The position numbers and the translations under genes are program-made. From NCBI GenBank assembly GCA_963281255.1, contig OY725489.1:2170001-2234000 (forward strand): a DNA stretch of 64,000 bases. Reading direction: 5' to 3'. Positions 11,234 through 20,359 of the stretch are shown piece by piece. Below the pieces are notes generated by a model, which saw only the letters and a list, made by a program, of their open reading frames with translations, was not told the origin of the DNA and did not search any database. Numbering within the stretch: the stretch's first letter is position 1; the number at the start of each line of letters is the position of its first letter. Source of the DNA: Aphrocallistes beatrix. Lineage: Eukaryota > Porifera > Hexactinellida > Sceptrulophora > Aphrocallistidae.

Positions 11234-11531
11234 TTGCGCTATATACTTGTGCATATATTGATTGATACAGTAAATTACCGAAACGAACTGCTGCTTGCCA
11301 ATCAACAATAACCTTTGTATCTCTTGGATTTATTACAATTTGATGGTTTTTCATGTATATTTCAATGGTCTTCCATTGCATCCATCGTTACGTTTTTTAT
11401 AAGTTTTAATATAGTTTATTTTAACGTTGGTCACATTTCGATATACCAATTGATTCATTCTTTAGCTTTTCTTGTTAAAACATAATATTAATTGATTATT
11501 AACCAATGTCTTGTCCTATTCTTGCCTTTAG
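11234..11531. other. Probable intron end upstream of the BCH exon
   Basis: AT-rich and without elements between the end of copy B1 and the acceptor at about 11531 (tcttgcctttag). No upstream exon of the BCH gene could be identified in it. Confidence 0.35.
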
Positions 11532-12046
11532 ATATGGAATTGATTGCAAATTATACCAATACATTTCAACATGGCGGATATATGCAAGATATTGATAGGT
11601 TACCCGTTGTATTAATTTTTGGGAAATATCTTCCTCTTAGAACAACGGAAAATTATGAAAAAATTTTGAAAGAATTGTTTTTCTATATATTGTCATTACT
11701 AGACGGACTGATTTTTGATCAATATATCTTGATTTATTTTCATTCTGGCGTTTCCACGCACCATCTTCCCAATCAGGAATGGATACGTCAATTTTATGAA
11801 ATGATTAACGAGAAAATGAAGAAATCATTGATTGATTTATACATTGTAGAACCTACACAGTGGGTTAAAACCATGTTGAAGCTTTCAAAACCATTTATCA
11901 GCAAAAAGTTTTTTCACAAGATTAAATATATTAGTTCAATAGCAGAACTTTTTAGAAGAGTTCCAATAGATTCGAATGTGATCCCTGTAGATATCCTCAA
12001 TGCTCTCGGTTCTAAAATACGAAAAAGACGAAAAATTTTTAAATGA
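11492..12046 (+). CDS. BCH / CRAL-TRIO-type domain protein, terminal exon
   Basis: An uninterrupted frame of 184 codons ends in TGA at 12044-12046. Residues about 25-170 match the BNIP2 and Cdc42GAP homology (BCH) form of the CRAL-TRIO fold: QHGGYM near residue 26, LPVVLIFGKYLP near 37-48, the strand DQYILIYFHSGVS near 76-88, and WVKTMLKLSKPFISKKF near 124-140. The last corresponds to the family segment in which PFIS-K-F-KI is conserved. In known relatives (BNIP2, Caytaxin, p50RhoGAP/ARHGAP1) this domain binds small GTPases or other BCH proteins in the cytosol. The frame can start at 11492, but a good acceptor (ttcttgcctttag, ending about 11531) and a Met codon at 11534 suggest that the true coding part starts at about 11532, either as the last exon of a longer gene or at Met15. 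There is no downstream RhoGAP domain; the protein ends in a basic tail. It is the only clearly non-transposon protein in the window. A processed or orphaned copy cannot be excluded. Confidence 0.75.
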   Translation: MIINQCLVLFLPLDMELIANYTNTFQHGGYMQDIDRLPVVLIFGKYLPLRTTENYEKILKELFFYILSLLDGLIFDQYILIYFHSGVSTHHLPNQEWIRQFYEMINEKMKKSLIDLYIVEPTQWVKTMLKLSKPFISKKFFHKIKYISSIAELFRRVPIDSNVIPVDILNALGSKIRKRRKIFK

Positions 12047-12309
12047 CCAAGGTAATTAAAGAATTAAAAAATCACACTATAAAACCATTGTCATTGAACG
12101 TTCTTAATTTGATATTTTTGTTATGTGTTATTATAATCTATTAATGGTTATTATTTATTATCAACCAATTTATATGTGCCTTATATTCATTTGTTTTCGA
12201 GAATTATACATAATTAATCAGATATTGATTCCTTGATTTATATTTATTGAGGAAACACCGGGATATGGGAGAAACATGGACCTTCTAGAAAATTTAAATT
12301 AGCTAGTTT
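12047..12309. other. 3' flank of the BCH exon
   Basis: AT-rich, with no canonical AATAAA immediately after the stop codon. Nothing else is recognised before the decayed family A copy begins. Confidence 0.4.
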
Positions 12310-13425
12310 TACCTTGAGGTTAGCGCCCGCAAAAACCTTTCGATTTGGACAAAAGGAGCGCGAAAGAAATCCTATGTTGGACACAAATCCCCTTATAATA
12401 CTTACTAATAGTTACACTTTCCAAACTGCATTTGATTCTCATTTCAAGTTTTGGGAAACAGTGTCTCAAAGTCTGTTTTTTCATTTCGCTAGCATATCCT
12501 AATGATAGACCACCGGCCGTTCAAAATACATTTTAGGACATGTCAAGGAAAGAAATTGTTCCAAAATCGTTTAATTAATAATCAATCATATTTGCCACTT
12601 CTTGGAGCAAAATAAAGTCAAAATGACAAAATTCTTAATTTTATATTGATCTTTTGAAATTTTTCATTTTAACGACGGTTAATTTTGTGTTCTAAAGTCC
12701 TGAGATTTACGGATTTTATTTTAAATGGCAAGAAAAGTGTAAAATGGGTTAGTAAGGATAAATATAGCATTCACGAAAATTTCCTCGCTTATATACTGAT
12801 GATTTGGATATGTTCCAACCAAATTTAAGGGGGAAATAGCAAAAGTAAACTGAAAATCGACAAATTTAATTGATGCCACCAACCCCAGATATTTTGAGCT
12901 AATTGTGAATAATAATTCATATTCCTTGCTCTACAAAGGATAATCCATCATTGTAGAATGTATAAAGAGATTCTAAAATGTATGTGAGGGAGTTAGAACA
13001 ACAGTCTTCGACTTTAGTTTCCAAGACAGTATGTTCAAAAAATGCTTTGTCAATACACGATAAAGATCTAAAACTTAACGTTTCTTAGGATGCAGTTCAA
13101 TATTTCATGTACGTATGCATAAACCGTTATAAAAAGTATATTAGGAATTAAGATTTTGGGGTTATATTTACAGAGATAGAGAAGTAACATTTTTGACCTT
13201 GGTTTTGACCTAATTTATGGATCCAACGACAGAAATTCTTAAATAATTATTAAAAAGTGCGCCAATATTATTATAACAATATTTACGACAATTGTATTGA
13301 TTGTTGTAAAAAATATCTACCACAATTGGTACATATTCTAAGGTTAGATTCGCCATGTACTAATATGTTGAAATTTTTCAAAAAATAATATTACAATAAA
13401 TCAGTTAGAGTAACCCATGTGTATT
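12310..13425 (+). mobile_element. Family A, strongly decayed partial copy (A7)
   Basis: It starts with a worn terminus (gcgcccgcaaaaacctttcg) and follows the order of family A landmarks: cgctagcacatcctaatg, ttttaaagtcctgag, gaaaatc-acaaattta and ggaagttagaac-a-gtc-tac-actttag. The right third, including the terminal repeat, is absent. Divergence is much higher than between A1-A4, so this is an old copy. Confidence 0.65.
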
Positions 13426-13431
13426 ATCGTA

Positions 13432-14062
13432 TACAAGCACATAGCTTGAATGCACTGCGGACTATGGAGATAACATGTCTAAATGCGTCTGTGCTACTGT
13501 TGTATCCGATATCGCACGAAAAATCACCAAATCTGTCAAATTTAAAAAAAATTGATACGTAATGGTGACGTAATGAGTCACTATTTTTGAAGATGGATGA
13601 TATTATAAGATTTATTAATAGACACATTATATTAAAATTTCAGCTTTCTATCACTTGAAATGCCTGAGTTATGGTCGAAAAACTGAAATTTCTATTTATA
13701 AAATAGGTGACGCTGACTTCATTATTCAATGATAAATCGGCATTTTTGTCTGAGGTCAGAACTTAGTGGAGCCACAGCCAAAAGATTCAGAGGCGTCTGG
13801 GGTCAAATTGATTAATTATAAGGGAGATAACATCTCTAAATACGTCTCCTACTGTTATATTCGATATCGTACGAAAAATCAACAAATTTGTCAATGTTTG
13901 ATTCGTAATGATGACGTCATAACAAAGTGATGAGTCGTCACTTTTTGATGATTGTAGCATCATATCTATGAGATATCAATATAGACATTCCATTAAAATT
14001 TCAGCCTTCCATCATCTAAAATGGTTGAGTTAGTCGAAAAACTGAAATTTCTAATTATAAAA
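13432..14062 (-). mobile_element. Two decayed H (Helitron-like) fragments in tandem
   Basis: Two successive minus-strand body fragments, about 13432-13800 and 13800-14062. Each carries the segment atcgcacgaaaaatcacc (or atcgtacgaaaaatcaac) followed by an inverted-repeat-poor body. The first keeps the gtctgaggtcagaactta motif. In the second the CRE motif tgacgtca survives (13914-13921). Confidence 0.65.
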
Positions 14063-14684
14063 AAAGCCCCTCACAGACGGGCCACAAGTGTGCTTCCACC
14101 TTCCTTGGATGATGATACAATACATGTTATTCAAGGAATTTGGAAACACTTAGAAGTACCCTTAAACAAAATCACCTAATCTGTCACAAATATAGTATAT
14201 TGCGCAATCATATGGTGACTAATTTAAATATCAACAACGGATATGTGTACTTTGATACTATATTTATACGGTATATGCTAGTAATACACTCCTAAGCTCT
14301 ATTGTGACTTGTTAATGATTTAAGGCAGCTCATGTATTAGTCCAACCATCTACCGCATCTCTAGTCCTCTAATCTGCAAGGTACTGTGAGGCCTTATATA
14401 CTGTAGGCTATGACGGAGCATAATTTTACAGTATGGCTTTAAACATGCTAGAGATAATTGTAAATAATTGTAAATCCCTGCAATTGAATATAATTGTTAA
14501 TGATACTTCCAAGCAATCCTTACTTTATAAATTCGATTCATGTATATAGTATGTCTATGTAGCACTATATGGAATAATTGATTCAAGAAAAAGTCCTCCA
14601 CAGACAAATGATTTTATGCATGTGGGATACTGGATGTTGCTCTACGCACGTGTAACTTTATAGATTTCTCAATTTTCTTATAGG
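14063..14684. other. AT-rich stretch, nothing recognised
   Basis: No transposon ends, tandem repeats or coding frame are visible. Confidence 0.35.
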
Positions 14685-15039
14685 GTTAACCATAACATTC
14701 TATATACTAAGGCAATGGCACTGACCCAAAAATTGGTACCATGGATTGGTTAAATACTTCAATCCTAAAACCGCTAATTAAATAACTGTTATTATCAACT
14801 ATATAATTATCTCATATTGTGAGTTCATGGTTGCTTAAATATTCATTTTGAAAATATTATGTAACCACAATATTTATATTTACTTCACATACAACACTAG
14901 TGTATTACAATAATGTATTATTTTGCTGCATATTATTTCTATTACTCATTTATAATACCTCACTTGACAACACTAATTGCATAAATCACTATTTAGACGA
15001 GATTTCTTGTCTCGCGCCTGACTCGACTTCCAATTATAG

Positions 15040-15163
15040 AGGAGTGGAACACTTCATGAAGTTTTTCAATTTCCCAAAGATGGTGCTGTGCTCTTCGTGA
15101 AAATGGTATTGAGCCATTCCAAGACGTGTGAATACTATTACTACCAGATCAACAAAATCCCGG
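15040..15163 (+). CDS. Candidate internal exon, unidentified protein
   Basis: A 124-bp open frame is bounded by an acceptor (cttccaattatag, ending 15039) and a donor (gtgagg, from 15164). The peptide begins SGTLHEVFQFPKDGAV, continues LFVKMVLSHSKTCEY and ends YYYQINKIP, with a split last codon. The composition is gene-like, and an in-frame TAG just upstream of the acceptor means it cannot be a longer unspliced frame. An overlapping frame at 14900-15100 reads through the acceptor in another phase and is judged a shadow. No family is recognised, and no partner exon was found. Confidence 0.5.
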
Positions 15164-15397
15164 GTGAGGATTTCTTAAGCAATGTAGTTAATTATTCTAG
15201 AATCATGCATATATGTACATACTCAAGTTGGGTAGAAACAATTGACTGAATTTAAAAGACTAAGAAAAAGTGTTGCCTTCCCCAAATTTAGTAAATGCAA
15301 TCCTCGTTACTACTTGTACAAAAACGTGGGCATAAGTACCTTTTTTTTAATTCGGATAAGTGCAATTTATCTAAACGTGCTCCAAATTAACATCGGG

Positions 15398-15461
15398 ACA
15401 TTTCACTTCGCCTTTCCAACCTGACAAGCCTACCGGTTGTCAGGTTGGAAAGGCGAAATGT
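15398..15461. repeat. Hairpin, arms of about 24 bp
   Basis: The segment cgcctttccaacctgaca (15409-15426) is repeated inverted as tgtcaggttggaaaggcg (15438-15455). The pairing continues outward to acattt/aaatgt and aaatta/taattt after a 5-base and an 8-base bulge. The loop is 11 bases. It may be a small foldback MITE; function is unknown. Confidence 0.75.
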
Positions 15462-15533
15462 AATTTGGGCCCTTAAGATTTTCCATTAGTCATAGCCCGA
15501 CTGGCTTATATCATGAATAAGAACAGTGTAGAC

Positions 15534-15925
15534 CAGGGGCCTTATTCACTAAGAAAACTTAAGATTTGCTTAACTTTTGAATCTTCAAAATTAGAAGAGA
15601 TTTTTAAAAAATTTAAATAGATTGCATACTTTATTAATTTTAAGTGGTACAATTGAAATGCTTGACAAATTTTGACTCATTTGTTAAACTTTTCAGAAAG
15701 TTACGTAACATTTTAAGTTAAGTATGACATCATAATACTTAAGTATGACATCACGAATATTTCGAGAGTGACTTGGAATATTTCCAGTATTTAGGTAGTT
15801 TATATTTCTATTGGTATCATTGAACATCTATTTACCCAAATCGTGATGCAACTCTTCAAAATTTCCACTATATAAAGTTATATATAGTTAAGCAAATCTT
15901 AAGTTTTCTTAGTGAATAAGGCCCC
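15534..15925 (+). mobile_element. Palindromic MITE, ends CAGGGGCCTTATTCACTAAG
   Basis: Termini CAGGGGCCTTATTCAC and GTGAATAAGGCCCC are inverted, and pairing extends about 45 bp inward (aaacttaagatttgctta). The interior has no coding potential. A second copy in the opposite orientation lies at 17972-18365 and is highly similar throughout. Terminal CAGGG suggests the hAT group, but no clear 8-bp duplication was found at either copy. Confidence 0.8.
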
Positions 15926-16153
15926 AGAACTAAACTGTTGAGTTCTTGAAATTCGTTGATGATGTTTATAAAATGTTCAATGTGAATTGGGTAGGGAAGA
16001 ATAGTCATTTAACGACGATCATAGGCGTAACTATTTTGTTTTTTTCACGGTTAGCTGGGGTGGCGAGATTTGTAAACATATATCAAACTAATGTGGCATG
16101 CCACCCCAAGTCAACATAACATTTAGGTCTGGGTGGCACGCTTCCCCTGCCAC

Positions 16154-16491
16154 CAGGGTTGCCGTGGGAATTAAATTTCAATTCCCATCCCATTCCCATA
16201 GAATTCCTGTGGGAATCCCCGTGGGGATTCCCACAGGAATTCTATGGGAATCTTGTGGGAATCCCCATTAGGATTCCAATAGGACCCTATGAGAATCCCT
16301 ATAGGAACGCTGTAGGAATTCCCATAAGACCCTGTGGGAATCCCCATGAGGATTCCTATAGGACTCTGTGGGAATCCCCATAGGAATATGTGGGGATCCC
16401 CATAGGAATCCTATGGGGATCCCCACGGGGGAAAAATCATTCCCATTCCCATCCCATGGGTATGGGGATTCCCACTCCCACGCCAACCCTG
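16154..16491. mobile_element. hAT-type MITE with internal GTGGGAATCCCC minisatellite
   Basis: The ends are CAGGGTTGCCGTGGGAA at the left and the related inverse CCCACGCCAACCCTG at the right. The flanks are a near-perfect 8-bp duplication, CCTGCCAC at 16146-16153 and CCTGCCAT at 16492-16499. The interior consists of imperfect repeats of a gtgggaatccccataggaa-like unit, about 20 bp, partly palindromic. All long frames here are artefacts of that repeat. It has the same terminal family as 18398-18985 but a different internal repeat. Confidence 0.85.
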
Positions 16492-16809
16492 CCTGCCATC
16501 CATGGAGTTACGCCTATGACAACGATGTATCTGCACCCTCAGCAGAAATTAAAAGATTTATTCTGGCTCTTCCCGTACTAATATTATTCATTTGGCATGT
16601 GCTACTATGGAACTAGAACATTGTACACTAATAAAGTTAAGACCTATATATAATGCACTAGTATTGAAACTAGAGAATAGTAAACTGGTTAAATTCAAGA
16701 ACTAATTCAATATATTCTTTGTTTATTTAGTCGACTTCACAGACTGTAGAAGTCCGGAATGTGTGACTATATCCTATTGAAAGGCCGGGGTGTGATTGTT
16801 CCCTTATGA

Positions 16810-17062
16810 TGCCTCAAGTCTCAGGTCTCAAGTCAAGTCATATCTGTCCCTCAAGCTAAGTCAAGTCTTTTTCTCAAGCTAATTCAAGTCTGTCCCTCAA
16901 GCTAAGTCAAGTATGTCTCTCAAGCTAAGTCAAGTCTCTCTCTCAAGCTAAGTCAAGTCTCTCTCAAGCTAAGTCAAGTATGTCCCTCAAGCTAAGTCAA
17001 GTCTCTCTCAAGCTAAGTCAAGTCTATCTCTCAAGCTAAGTCAATTCTATCCCTCAAGTCTC
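16810..17062. repeat. Minisatellite, unit ctcaagctaagtcaagt plus a variable spacer
   Basis: About ten imperfect copies of a 20-26 bp unit built on ctcaagctaagtcaagtct, differing in the tctctc / tatgtc / ctgtcc spacer. It is flanked by caagtctcaggtctcaag at the left and ccctcaagtctcaatatt at the right. It might be the core of another repeat-bearing MITE, but termini were not identified. Confidence 0.85.
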
Positions 17063-17342
17063 AATATTGTGATTAACTATTCTTTTGATATTTTGTATCT
17101 ATTAAGTATTAAATAATTCGATTATGTGCATTAAAAACCAAATAATATATCTCATTTCAATTGTTCTGATATAATAGTTAGTTTGTCAGGGTGGGTGAAT
17201 GCCTAAATTGATGAAAAATTGAAATATCTACAATATCAAAATTATTGGTTTTGAAGTATTTAACCAATCAATGGTACTAATTTTTGGGTGAGTGTCATTG
17301 CCTTAGTATATAGAATGCTGTGGGTTAACCAATGGAAAATGG

Positions 17343-17720
17343 TTTATTTTTACGCCTTTATTTGCATATTTTAAATTTGACGATTTTTGAAAACTAAGGA
17401 CTAACTTCCAACGGTTGGCATTGTGTATTTAGTGGTGTAGCTTTCCACTTTCATATATTTTAGGAGTCTATTTGATGTATCTTTTGGTTACTTTTATATA
17501 TGATACATAATGTATTCTCAAAAATATGTTAGAAAGTAGCTTTCAACGGTTCAGATGAGGTTGGGGCATATATTTCGAAGATCATATTTTTAGATGTATA
17601 TGGTAAATTTTATTAGATATCATCTTCAATAGGTACATCAAATACACATATACAAGAATATACCAGAAATTTGCCTTCAACGGTTAACATGGGGTTTCGC
17701 TGGTGTAGATTCAGACTTCA
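17343..17720 (+). repeat. E-type tandem-repeat fragment (about 138-bp unit)
   Basis: Two to three diverged copies of the unit seen at 31195-31612 in the opposite orientation. The landmarks are ctaacttccaacggttgg, gcatatatttcgaag with the following catatttttaga, and cttcaacggttaacatgggg. Only a fragment of the parent element is present. Confidence 0.6.
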
Positions 17721-17971
17721 TGGCCGGCGCCATGTTTTATCGGCAGTGGGTGTCCTAAGAGGGATTTTTCTGAAACTAGGTGTCCATTTATGGAGGGATA
17801 TACTGTACAATTAGATAAAATAGGAGGCAGTGGGTGTCCAGACACCCAAGACACCCCCGGTGGCGCCGGCCCTGGACTTCTATAGTTGAAGCTTCAAGTG
17901 TGGATTAGCCAGTTATCCTCCTGTAGCACCCAGCCATCAGGATTAGATTTCTAGCAGGGATTCATCTAGAG

Positions 17972-18365
17972 CAGGGGCCTTATTCACTAAGAAAACTTAA
18001 GATTTGCTTAACTTTCTATAACTTTATATAGTGGAAATTTTGAAGAGTTGCATTACGATTTGGGTAAATAGATGTTCAATGATACCAATAGAAATATAAA
18101 CTACCTAAATACTGGAAATATTCCAAGTCACTCTCGAAATATTCGTGATGTCATACTTAAGTATTATGACGTCATACTTAACTTAAAATATTACGTAACT
18201 TTCTGAAAAGTTTAACAAATGAGTCAAAATTTGTCAAGCATTTCAATTGTACCACTTACAATTAATAGAGTATGCAATCTATTTGTATTCTTTAAAAATC
18301 TCTTCTAATTTTGAAGATTCAAAAGTTAAGCAAATCTTAAGTTTTCTTAGTGAATAAGGCCCCTG
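17972..18365 (-). mobile_element. Palindromic MITE, second copy
   Basis: The same family as 15534-15925 in the opposite orientation. The ends are CAGGGGCCTTATTCAC (17972) and GTGAATAAGGCCCCTG (ending 18365). It lies about 30 bp left of the hAT MITE at 18398. Confidence 0.85.
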
Positions 18366-18397
18366 CAGGACTTCTGAACTGAATGCAGGCTACTCAC

Positions 18398-18985
18398 CAG
18401 GGTTGCCGTGGGAATGGAATTTCAATACCCATCCCATTCCCACAGGATTTCTGTGGGAATACCCACAAAAACACAGAATCCCACAGAAAAACCCACAGAA
18501 ACCCACAGAAAAACCCACAGAAACCTACAGAAAAACCCACAGAATCCCACAGAAAAACCCATAGGAAACCCACAGCAAAACTCGCAAAAACCAATTGAAT
18601 TTGCTGATCCTAACTAATATACTAATAATAGACTACAAGATTATGTTTACAATGATATTATATAGGCCTAAGTAGGATTTCTCTGAATCCCGACAGATGC
18701 CTGCAGATACCAAAGGTAAACCCACAGAACCTACAGGAAAACCCACAAAAACCCACAGACAAACCCGCAGGAAATCCCACGGAAACCCACAGGAAAACCC
18801 ACAGGAAATCCCACAGAAACCCACAGGAAAACCCACAGAAACCCACAGGAAAACCCACAGAAACCCACAGGAAATCCCACAGAAACCCACAGGAAAACCC
18901 ACAGAAACCCACAGAACCCACATGTGGGAATACCCATAGGCTTAAAGTCATTCCCATCCCATCCCATATGGGAATACCAACCCTG
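18398..18985. mobile_element. hAT-type MITE with internal CCCACAGAAA minisatellite
   Basis: Termini CAGGGTTGCCGTGGGAA (18398) and GGGAATACCAACCCTG (ending 18985) are flanked by a perfect 8-bp duplication CTACTCAC (18390-18397, 18986-18993). The interior has two blocks of repeats built from cccacagaaa and cccacaggaaa (18455-18585 and 18715-18920), separated by about 110 bp of unique AT-rich sequence. The long Gly/Phe/Val and Pro/Thr/Lys frames on both strands come from this repeat and are not genes. Confidence 0.9.
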
Positions 18986-19224
18986 CTACTCACCCATCTG
19001 ATATATAGCGTTTTGTTGACTCGACTGATCAAAGCAACATTCTCAAATTAAAGGATGAAGTCCAGAGTCGATACAGGCTAGTATTGACAAATTCTTGTGA
19101 GATAATTAATGGGCATTAATTCTGGTTTTATCAAATCTATTGAAACCGTCATAACATATAACAAAATGTAATCAGCGCATTATCCGTTTGGAAAAAGGTT
19201 TAGAACGCTACTAATTTTTAAACA

Positions 19225-19293
19225 TCCTTACTATTAAAACTCGATTATTGTTTGTTTGTTTGTGTGTGTATATATATATATATATATAGTATA
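19225..19293 (+). mobile_element. Solitary 5' end of an H (Helitron-like) copy
   Basis: It begins TCCTTACTATTAAAACTCG after an A, followed by (TG)n and (TA)n. After about 70 bp a second, complete H copy begins, inserted at an A-T step inside the microsatellite. Confidence 0.75.
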
Positions 19294-19850
19294 TCCTTAC
19301 TATTAAAACTCGATTATTGTTTGTGTATATATGTGTATATATCTATATCTATATATATCTGTTACGAATTGATTGAAGAAACTACCAGGCGTAGAAGGCT
19401 GATTTTTGGCATGTGGGAGTCTTTTAGCTATGGCTCCAGTAAGTTCTGAGCTCAGAGCAAAATGTCGACTCATCATGGAATTATGACGTCATTGTCACAT
19501 TTTTAAAAGTTAAGCAACACAGTTATTGGGACATAACTCAGCCATTATAGGAGATAGAAGGCTGAAAGTTTAATAGAATCTGTATACTAACACGTCTCAC
19601 ATATGCAACTATCATCAAAAAATGATGACTCATCACTTTGTTATGACGTCATCATTACTCATCAAAATTTTACAAATTGACAAATTTGGTGTTTTTACGA
19701 GTGATATCGATTTTAAAACTAAGATGGACATATTTACAGATGATATATCCTGTTTAATTAACCAATGTCACCTCCAGGCGCCCGAAGGGAGCCTCCGGCG
19801 GACACGAAGTGTCCGCCAGCCGCGCAGCGCAAGCAAGCGAAGCGCGCTTG
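19294..19850 (+). mobile_element. Helitron-like repeat H, full reference copy
   Basis: The 5' end is TCCTTACTATTAAAACTCG after A. Next come (TA)n and the body from gaattgattgaagaaac. The 3' end is GC-rich with an inverted ggcggacac / gtgtccgcc hairpin, then gcgcagcgcaagcaagcg, and the terminal agcgcgcttg before T. Length is about 557 bp, with no coding capacity. A 5' TC, a subterminal hairpin, no terminal inverted repeats, no target duplication and insertion between A and T are Helitron traits; the final CTTG deviates from the usual CTRR. The body has two TGACGTCA sites (19484-19491, 19643-19650) and a TGACTCAT site (19625-19632). The body continues head-to-tail into the next copy. Confidence 0.7.
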
Positions 19851-20347
19851 TATATATATATATCTGTAACTAATTGATTGAAGAAACTGCCTGCGTAGGA
19901 AGCTGATTTTTGGCATGTGGGAATTTTTTGGCTATGGCTCCAGTAAGTTCTGAGCTCAGACGAAAATGTCGACTCATCATGGAATTATGACGTCATTGTC
20001 ACATTTTTCAAAGTTAAGCAATACAGTTATTCGACCATAACTCAGCCATTATAGGAGATAGAGGGCTGAAATTTTAATAGAATCTGTATACTAATACGTC
20101 TCACATATGATGCAAAAAATGATGACTCATCACGTTGTTATGACGTAATCATTACTCATCAAAATTTTAAAAATTGATAAATTTGTTGATTTTTCGTGCG
20201 ATATCGATAATAATAGTAGGAGAGACGTATTTAGAGATGCTACCTCCCATATAATTAATCAATGGTGACCACAGGCGACCGAAGGGAGCCTCTGGCGGAC
20301 ACAAAGTGTCCGCCAGCCGCGCAGCGCAAGCAAGCGAAGCGCGCTTG
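19851..20347 (+). mobile_element. H repeat, second unit of the array (no 5' TC end)
   Basis: It follows the previous unit directly: agcgcgcttg is succeeded by (TA)n and the body start (ctaattgattgaagaaac), without the TCCTTACTATT end. It ends agcgcgcttg at 20347. One CRE site is kept (19988-19995) and the second is altered to tgacgtaa. Confidence 0.75.
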
Positions 20348-20359
20348 TATGTATATATA

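Larger units (their letters stand above)
14685..17340. repeat. Inverted repeat of about 80-90 bp flanking 2.6 kb
   Basis: The left arm (14685-14765: gggttaacc, then cattctatatactaaggc, through tggttaaatacttcaa) is repeated inverted at 17258-17340, with scattered mismatches. The arms could be long terminal inverted repeats of a composite element or two independent copies of one repeat. No target duplication was found. Between them lie the candidate exon at 15040, a hairpin, a palindromic MITE, a hAT MITE and a minisatellite. Confidence 0.6.

Noticed and set aside
16159-16616. Open frames rich in Pro, Ile and Gly
   Set aside because: The same cause: an imperfect 20-bp minisatellite within a MITE.
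16810-17062. CRISPR-like array of spaced short repeats
   Set aside because: Spacers are not unique, and the units are a degenerate minisatellite in eukaryotic DNA.
18383-19032. Several overlapping frames on both strands encoding Gly/Phe/Val-rich or Pro/Thr/Lys-rich proteins
   Set aside because: They arise from the minisatellite inside a hAT MITE, where all frames stay open because the unit lacks stop codons.
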